Source of the DNA: Pseudorhodobacter sp. MZDSW-24AT
GTDB taxonomy: Bacteria > Pseudomonadota > Alphaproteobacteria > Rhodobacterales > Rhodobacteraceae
Direction: 5' to 3'
Length of the DNA: 64,000 nt
Assembly (NCBI RefSeq): GCF_002794355.1
Contig: NZ_PGOI01000007.1
Coordinates: forward strand, 676,208 to 740,207
The notes below the pieces were generated by a model. That model was not told where the DNA came from. It saw nothing but the letters and a program-made list of their open reading frames with translations, and made no database searches. Each line of letters opens with the position of its first letter. Position 1 is the first letter of the stretch. Below are positions 59,020 through 64,000 of the stretch, piece after piece. Made by a program: the position numbers and the translations under genes.

Positions 59020-59286
59020 ATGACACGATCATCTGTGACGGGTCTTGACCCCGTTCATCCCGGTGAAGTGCTGGGCGAGGAATTTCTGCTGCCTCTTGGC
59101 CTGAGCGCCGCCGAATTGGCGCGGCGCGTGGGCGTGCCTGCCAACCGGATCAGCGACATCGTGGCCGGACAGCGCAGCGTGACAGGCGACACCGCCCAGC
59201 GTCTGGCGGCCGCGCTGGGCACCAGTGCCGAGTTTTGGAAGAATTTGCAGAAGGGCTGGGAGTTGGCGGTGGCGCGGCGCGAGTAG
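59020..59286 (+). CDS. HigA-type antitoxin (XRE family, addiction module antidote)
   Basis: 88 residues. The HigA N-terminus VHPGEVLGEEFLLPLGLSAA is followed by the XRE helix-turn-helix (LARRVGVPANRISDIVAGQR) and TGDTAQRLAAALGTSAEFWK. In complete modules HigB toxin lies directly upstream; here upstream is a REP-like, G-rich region with no HigB frame. It is thus a solitary antitoxin, either a remnant or an antidote acting on a distant toxin. Flanked by similar sequence blocks on both sides. Confidence 0.85.
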   Translation: MTRSSVTGLDPVHPGEVLGEEFLLPLGLSAAELARRVGVPANRISDIVAGQRSVTGDTAQRLAAALGTSAEFWKNLQKGWELAVARRE

Positions 59287-59300
59287 GGTGGGAGAGTGTA

Positions 59301-59328
59301 GCGGAATGGCGGATTAATCTCGCTTTGC
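59301..59328 (+). repeat. REP-flank block, second copy after higA
   Basis: GCGGAATGGCGGATTAATCT followed by CGCTTTGC is a diverged direct copy of the block at 58939-58965 before higA. It also follows TAGGGTGGG (59284-59292), as TAGGGTGGG follows the first copy at 58979. The pair brackets higA. Confidence 0.55.
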
Positions 59329-59389
59329 ATCCCCTTATCATCGTTGCCCAGCAAGCAATCTCTGGTAGCCTGGAGCCGATGTTTTAAAG

Positions 59390-59944
59390 GTGTCGCTATT
59401 GGCTGAGCTCTTTCGATCTACTGAAGACCTGATTGCGGTTCTTGAGCGCCGGAAGTCCTTGGTCACACCATGCCGATGGCTGGCTCCCGACCCAAAGCAT
59501 GGCCAGCGTCAGTTGACGCTAAGAGGCTCATTATCAGACGGAAACGTGACCCTTCAGGGCGTTGGCTTAAGGATAGTGTGTAGCCAGGAAAGTTTGAGCC
59601 TACCAATCTCCATCGTGCTGATTGTGCAATTCAAGAGCAAGCAGCGTGCAATCGCCCGTATTGATATGAACAGTCAACGGCATGAGAACCGGCACGCGGT
59701 ATGCGGTGATCTACAGTTCTTGGACGCAGGCAATACACATTTTCATGATACTGTTCTTCATCGACAGATCACCATCGACAGGTTGTTCAGCGGTGAAGTC
59801 GGTGACTTGCCTATCGCACGACCGCTGAGCAACATGCCTGAGGAGTTTTCAAAGGTCATGGAAAAATGCGGTGAATTGCTACATATTGATAACCTAACCG
59901 AGATAGAAGAACCTCAATGGCAGCTACGACAGTTTCCTTTCTAA
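59390..59944 (+). CDS. Accessory protein A, DUF6978-like
   Basis: 184 residues from GTG 59390 (TTG 59399, better placed behind AAAGG, is an alternative). G+C is low (about 47% in a sampled 60-base line). It contains a conserved-looking block RIDMNSQRHENRHAVCGDLQ and THFHDTVLHRQIT (R-I-D-x5-H-x-N, then H-x-H), which from memory resembles the family DUF6978, not verified by search. No signal peptide, no membrane helix, only three Cys. It overlaps the next gene by 28 bp, indicating a tight pair. Confidence 0.6.
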   Translation: MSLLAELFRSTEDLIAVLERRKSLVTPCRWLAPDPKHGQRQLTLRGSLSDGNVTLQGVGLRIVCSQESLSLPISIVLIVQFKSKQRAIARIDMNSQRHENRHAVCGDLQFLDAGNTHFHDTVLHRQITIDRLFSGEVGDLPIARPLSNMPEEFSKVMEKCGELLHIDNLTEIEEPQWQLRQFPF

Positions 59945-60705
59945 CGCACGGCGACAAAGCAGGCCGCTACGCCGCCTTGGATGAGGCGGTTGGCTCAATG
60001 GTGTCGAATACATTTGTGCAGGGTCGGTTTCGGATCGAAATGCCCGTTATCATGGCAAGTGGTAGTGCATCTACAGTGACGGTATGGCCCGAAGGAAGCG
60101 GCGATACGTTTATGGTGTCGGATGAGGGTGTGTCATTGTTTGAGGTGATGACCGGCGCCTTCAGTGAGCCGGTGTTCCGTCGGGTAGCAAGGGAGCGGTG
60201 CGAACACTATGGCGCGGTTTTCGACGGCAGTGCCATGATTTATCTTCGTGTGTCTGGCGGAAGGTTGAGAGGCGCAATCATAGCCATGGCAAATTTAATG
60301 AAAGAAGTGGTGGACGAGACGATTGCTCGCTCAGTGGAACAAAAGACGCGGCAGATTGATCTTCAACTTTGGGAAAAGCTTGAGGAAGCGTTTGGCGGTG
60401 CTCGCGTGGAGAGGAAAGCTCACCTAGCGGGTGAATCATCTGCAGTTCACGAATTCACCGCTCTTGTGCAAGCGGGTGACGGTTTGATCGCGTTTGATAC
60501 ATTCAGCGCTCAAGGCAACTCTATCAACTCGGTTTATGTAAAGATGTCCGACGTTGGACGCAGTGATATCCCTATAATGGGGATTGCTGTGACGAGAAGG
60601 CTGTCAGATATCGGCCCAAAGCTAAACTTGGTGACAAGTGTCGCAAAAGTCATCGAGGTTGATGTTAAAACGAAGACTCTTCAAGAGCTTGCCTTTGCGG
60701 CTTAA
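59917..60705 (+). CDS. Accessory protein B, DUF1828/DUF1829-like
   Basis: 262 residues from ATG 59917. The N-terminal half resembles a DUF1828 domain: TVTVWPEGSGDTFMVSDEGV, then YLRVSGGRLRGAIIAMANLM. The C-terminal half resembles DUF1829 (AHLAGESSAVHEFTALVQAG). These are remembered resemblances and not searched. G+C about 43% at the 3' end. Overlaps accessory gene A by 28 bp. Such two-domain proteins occur in phage-like and accessory regions and have no established biochemical role. Confidence 0.6.
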   Translation: MAATTVSFLTHGDKAGRYAALDEAVGSMVSNTFVQGRFRIEMPVIMASGSASTVTVWPEGSGDTFMVSDEGVSLFEVMTGAFSEPVFRRVARERCEHYGAVFDGSAMIYLRVSGGRLRGAIIAMANLMKEVVDETIARSVEQKTRQIDLQLWEKLEEAFGGARVERKAHLAGESSAVHEFTALVQAGDGLIAFDTFSAQGNSINSVYVKMSDVGRSDIPIMGIAVTRRLSDIGPKLNLVTSVAKVIEVDVKTKTLQELAFAA

Positions 60706-60761
60706 CTGGTTTGGAACAACTGCAGATATCTGAGTGGAATATCTCTGAGTTTAGTCCCCCC

Positions 60762-61592
60762 TCACCCCTCCCCAAACCACCGCTCCACGTAATCCATCAC
60801 GTCGTCCATCAGGCCTCCCCGCCGGGCCTCGGGGCCGGAGAACCGTAGGGCGTAGCCGTGTTGGGTGTGTTCTCGGCGGATCGTCAGGCCTTTTTTCAGG
60901 TGCAGGAGGCGGCGGGGGCGGGGGGAGTCTCCGGTTGTTTCCGACGTCGTGCTTTCGGTGAGGATCGGGAGCAGGGCCTGCCATTGAGTCTCGGCGCTGG
61001 GGGATTTGAGGGGCAGGAGGGCGGCGATCATCAGATCCTCCCACCCGGCGCGCAGGGCGGTGGCGAGGCGGTCGAGGCGGCGGGAGCTGAGGGCCTCGGG
61101 CGTAGTGAGATGGGGGCCGAGCGCTTCGACCACCTCCAGATGGCCGCGCATCCGGTAGAGGGTTTGGCGCGCCGCCTGTGGAAACAGGGTGCGCAAGGCG
61201 GTGTCGGGGGAGTCGAAATGGCCTTCGTCCAGCGTGGTTTGCACGAGCCGGGCTTTTTCCCATGCGGTGATCTGGGTGCGGATCTCGTTTTCGGCGACCA
61301 TCTCGGCCATGGCGGCAGCGATGCTGTCTGGCGTGCGCAGAACGGCGGGGGCGGCGCTGTGGCCCAAGCGGCGCAGGGCGGCGAGGCGGCGGAAGCCCGA
61401 GATCAGCCCATAGCGGAAGGGCGGGCGCGGGCTTTGCAGCGCCCAAACCTCGAGCGGGTGGCGCAGTCCGCTGCGCGCGATGGAGCGGCTGAGTTGATCG
61501 AGCGCGGCCGGATCGAGGGCGGCGCGGTCCCGCGGCAGGGCGGCGGGGTCGATTTCATCGAGTGGCAGCATCTGGGGGGAGGGGAGGGTCAT
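60762..61592 (-). CDS. ParB/Spo0J-family N-terminal domain protein (orphan)
   Basis: 276 residues. Starts with a ParB-like nuclease/CTPase region: LDEIDPAALPRDRAALDPAA, YGLISGFRRLAALRRLGHSA and the ENEIRTQITAWEKARLV block, followed by an HTH-like segment (FPQAARQTLYRMRGHLEVV). No ParA is adjacent. It lacks the well-known GERRxRA exact box, having SGFRRLAA. Could be a plasmid-partition relative (RepB type) or a regulator. It lies beside the accessory island and points toward it. Confidence 0.8.
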   Translation of the reverse strand: MTLPSPQMLPLDEIDPAALPRDRAALDPAALDQLSRSIARSGLRHPLEVWALQSPRPPFRYGLISGFRRLAALRRLGHSAAPAVLRTPDSIAAAMAEMVAENEIRTQITAWEKARLVQTTLDEGHFDSPDTALRTLFPQAARQTLYRMRGHLEVVEALGPHLTTPEALSSRRLDRLATALRAGWEDLMIAALLPLKSPSAETQWQALLPILTESTTSETTGDSPRPRRLLHLKKGLTIRREHTQHGYALRFSGPEARRGGLMDDVMDYVERWFGEG

Positions 61593-61688
61593 GCGCGGGC
61601 CTATGGGTTGGGGCCTGCCAGCATGAGGGCGCCATGGTAAAGGCGCGGTGTGGGGAGCGCGCGGGTCGCGCGCCCCCCGGTGGATGCC

Positions 61689-62174
61689 TTACATCGGCGG
61701 CATGATGACGGTGTCGATCACATGGATCACACCGTTCGAGGCTTCGATGTCGGCGGTGGTGATGGTGGCGCCGTTGACCTTGGCACCGCCGTCGAGCGTG
61801 ATTGTGACATCGGCGCCGTTGACGGTGGCGGCGGTCTGGCCTTCGGTCAGGTCGGTGGACATCACTTTGCCCGGCACGACGTGATAGGTGAGGATCGCGG
61901 TCAGCTGGTCCTTGTTTTCCGGCAGCAGCAGGTTGTCGACGGTGCCTGCGGGCAGGGCAGCAAAGGCCTCATCCGTGGGGGCGAAGACGGTGAAGGGGCC
62001 TTCGCCTTTCAGCGTTTCGACCAGATCCGCCGCGGTGACAGCGGCAACCAGCGTGTTGAAGGTGCCTGCGCCGACAGCGGTGTCGACGATGTCTTTGGCG
62101 CCGTGGTTGTCCGCGAAGGACGGAGCGGCAAATGCGAGTACGGTGGTCATGGCAAGAAAGGTTCTGCGGATCAT
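61689..62174 (-). CDS. Secreted fasciclin (FAS1) domain protein
   Basis: 161 residues. Signal peptide ([21 protein letters not shown]) and one FAS1 domain: [44 protein letters not shown] and [13 protein letters not shown], ending [14 protein letters not shown]. The conserved H1 ([10 protein letters not shown]) and H2 (NGVIHVID) boxes are intact. Single-domain secreted FAS1 proteins of this kind are frequent in bacteria and are thought to act in adhesion or matrix. Alone. Confidence 0.93.
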   Translation of the reverse strand: MIRRTFLAMTTVLAFAAPSFADNHGAKDIVDTAVGAGTFNTLVAAVTAADLVETLKGEGPFTVFAPTDEAFAALPAGTVDNLLLPENKDQLTAILTYHVVPGKVMSTDLTEGQTAATVNGADVTITLDGGAKVNGATITTADIEASNGVIHVIDTVIMPPM

Positions 62175-62447
62175 AGGTCACTCCCGTTTGATCATCGCCT
62201 TGATTGGCCTGCCGTATATGGTTCGGAAAACGGATCGGATCAGGGCTACGATCTGGTGAGCGCGGCTTGCCTTGCGGCGGCGGCGGACTAAGCCGGGGCA
62301 GCGCGGGATTTCCAGTCAAAAACCTGTGACGCACGGTGAGGTAACGTGAGCGCCACGCGCGGCGAAGTGAAGGGAAGCGGGGGCGGCGGGCTTTGATTTT
62401 TGGCGCGCCCGCCCCATGGTATACACGAGGCAGCAGGGAGAGCGCAG

Positions 62448-63347
62448 ATGGGCAAAGGGTTGAAATGGTCGGATGTGACGCCAAAGACGCAGTGGCTGAA
62501 CCGGCGGCACCTGCTGGCCGGGGGCGCGGCGCTGATGGCGGCGCCCGCGATGGCGCAGGGGACGGCCAGCCGGTTTTCAGCCGATGCCACGCCGAACACC
62601 TTTGAAGAGATCACCACCTATAACAACTTCTATGAGTTCGGGTTGGACAAGGGCGACCCCGCGCGCAACGCCCGGCTGCTGACGACGGACCCGTGGTCGG
62701 TGGAGATTGACGGGCTGGTAGAGCGGCCGGGACGCTATGACCTGGCCGATATCCTGAAGGATGCCCCGCTGGAGGAGCGGATCTACCGCTTCCGCTGTGT
62801 CGAGGCGTGGTCGATGGTGATCCCTTGGGTGGGGTTCGAACTGGCGCATCTGCTGAACAAGGCGGGGGTGCAGCCGGGCGCCCGCTATGTGGCCTTTGAA
62901 ACGCTGCTGCGTCCCGAGGAGATGCCGGGCCAGCAGACGCGCAGTCTGGACTGGCCTTACCGCGAAGGGTTGCGGCTGGATGAGGCGATGCATCCGCTGA
63001 CGATTCTGGCGACCGGGCTGTATGGAGAGGCGATGCCCAATCAGAACGGCGCGCCGATCCGGCTGGTGGTGCCGTGGAAATATGGTTTCAAGTCGATCAA
63101 GTCGATCGTGCGCATCCGGCTGACCGAGACGCAGCCGCAAACCACGTGGAACATGCAGAACCCGCGCGAATACGGTTTCTACAGCAATGTGAACCCAGAG
63201 GTGGACCATCCCCGTTGGAGCCAGGCCAGCGAACGCCGTGTGGGCGCAGGCATCTTTGCCGGGCGTGAGGACACGCTGATGTTCAACGGCTATGGCGAGG
63301 AGGTGGCCAGCCTTTATGCCGGGATGGACCTGAGCAAGGACTACTGA
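62448..63347 (+). CDS. msrP: Protein-methionine-sulfoxide reductase catalytic subunit MsrP
   Basis: 299 residues from ATG 62448 ([20 protein letters not shown]). A twin-arginine signal ([20 protein letters not shown]) fits export with the folded molybdopterin cofactor. The Mo-ligating Cys is in [20 protein letters not shown]; the family signature [10 protein letters not shown] and [20 protein letters not shown] are present. It repairs oxidised methionines in periplasmic proteins with electrons from MsrQ. The msrQ gene starts 16 bp later. Confidence 0.95.
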   Translation: MGKGLKWSDVTPKTQWLNRRHLLAGGAALMAAPAMAQGTASRFSADATPNTFEEITTYNNFYEFGLDKGDPARNARLLTTDPWSVEIDGLVERPGRYDLADILKDAPLEERIYRFRCVEAWSMVIPWVGFELAHLLNKAGVQPGARYVAFETLLRPEEMPGQQTRSLDWPYREGLRLDEAMHPLTILATGLYGEAMPNQNGAPIRLVVPWKYGFKSIKSIVRIRLTETQPQTTWNMQNPREYGFYSNVNPEVDHPRWSQASERRVGAGIFAGREDTLMFNGYGEEVASLYAGMDLSKDY

Positions 63348-63363
63348 CCCGCCGGAGCGCTTG

Positions 63364-63960
63364 ATGGACCGCCTGAACACGCTTGCCCGCCGCTTGCCGA
63401 CCGGAGTGGTCTGGGCTGCGGCCTTTCTCCCCTTTGTCTGGCTGGTCTGGGCCGCGGCCACCAACCAGCTCGGCGCCGACCCGGTGAAGGCGATCGAACT
63501 CAAGCTCGGCCTGTGGGGGCTGCAATTCCTGATCGCCTCGCTCTGCATCACGCCGCTGCGCAAGGCGGGGCTGAACCTTCTGCGCTTTCGGCGCGCGCTG
63601 GGCGTGATGGCCTTCTTCTATATTGCGATGCATTTTCTGGCTTGGGTGGTGCTGGATATGGGCCTGCGCTGGGATGAGATCCTGCGCGATCTCTATAAGC
63701 GGCCCTATATCATCCTGGGGATGGTCGGACTTCTGGCGATGATTCCCTTGGCCGTGACCTCGACCAACGCCGCGATCCGAAGGCTTGGGGCGGCCAGATG
63801 GCGGCGTTTGCACCGGCTGGCCTATGTGGCGGCGGTGGCGGGGGCGCTGCATTTCGTGATTCTTGTGAAGGGCTGGCCGACGGAGCCGCTGCTTTATGCG
63901 GCGGCTGTCGCGGCAGTTTTGCTGCTGCGCCTGCGATGGGGGCCGGCAGATCGGGCCTGA
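63364..63960 (+). CDS. msrQ: Protein-methionine-sulfoxide reductase heme-binding subunit MsrQ
   Basis: 198 residues from ATG 63364 with GGAG 7 bases upstream. Five to six hydrophobic segments; the ferric-reductase-like domain has haem histidines in FFYIAMHFLAWVVLDMG and WRRLHRLAYVAAVAGALHFVIL. It shuttles electrons from the quinone pool to MsrP through the inner membrane. Directly behind msrP, as in all msrPQ operons. Confidence 0.94.
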   Translation: MDRLNTLARRLPTGVVWAAAFLPFVWLVWAAATNQLGADPVKAIELKLGLWGLQFLIASLCITPLRKAGLNLLRFRRALGVMAFFYIAMHFLAWVVLDMGLRWDEILRDLYKRPYIILGMVGLLAMIPLAVTSTNAAIRRLGAARWRRLHRLAYVAAVAGALHFVILVKGWPTEPLLYAAAVAAVLLLRLRWGPADRA

Positions 63961-64000
63961 GTCTGTGGATAAGGTTGTTTTTGGGGATTTGGTTCCATTT

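Overview
The window is a G+C-rich (about 65%) alphaproteobacterial chromosome segment. Gene content and order point to Rhodobacteraceae (Rhodobacter or a close relative): a smo-type sorbitol/mannitol operon, petABC plus petP/petR regulators, xseB-ispA-dxs, a short RNase D and an lptCAB-hpf-ptsN block. No rRNA, CRISPR array, insertion sequence or prophage is visible. Assignments come from reading sequence and remembered family features; no database search was run.

Layout. 1-5.9 kb (minus): polyol ABC importer (smoE, smoF, smoG, smoK), the start of a short-chain dehydrogenase cut by the window edge, and upstream a SorC-type regulator and a HAD phosphatase. 5.9-9.9 kb (minus): ptsN, hpf, lptB, lptA, lptC, rnd, with tRNA-Leu behind it. 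10.2-21.9 kb (plus): NDUFA9-like protein, uppP, glutamate synthase gltD - exported protein - gltB, mtgA, rpe, gph, a GST. 22-27.2 kb (minus): tightly overlapping SPFH-nfeD-HDAC-xseB-ispA-dxs. 27.4-33.7 kb: dadA, dinB with an N-terminal Cys4 extension, N-formylglutamate amidohydrolase, tRNA-Val, rpmJ, small membrane protein, paiB, GST. 34-36.8 kb: petABC. 37-40.4 kb (minus): thiBPQ behind a TPP riboswitch. 40.4-42.5 kb (minus): NAD-binding protein, petR, petP. 42.7-48.7 kb: ilvE, membrane protein, small repeat protein, divergent ohr/ohrR, queG, an L,D-transpeptidase, aroC. 49-58.7 kb: HU, amn, pyrF, a ROK kinase, cutC, three unknown genes, clpB. 58.7-60.7 kb: a small accessory island with REP-like palindromes, a lone HigA and a two-gene unit of lower G+C. 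60.7-64 kb: orphan ParB, fasciclin protein, msrPQ.

How the genes work together. petABC encodes the complete cytochrome bc1 complex; its R. capsulatus neighbours petP and petR lie about 5 kb downstream here, beyond thiBPQ. gltB and gltD make glutamate, which IlvE uses as amino donor. A 15-bp palindrome, GTCARC-N3-GYTGAC, occurs twice before gltD, once before the exported-protein gene inside the glt cluster, and once between petP and ilvE. That suggests one regulator, possibly the MarR-type PetP, acting on all of them. dxs and ispA supply isoprenoids, and uppP and mtgA serve the wall.

The best candidates for something undescribed are this shared operator, the two-gene module at 59.39-60.71 kb, and the 60-residue repeat protein at 44.4-44.6 kb.
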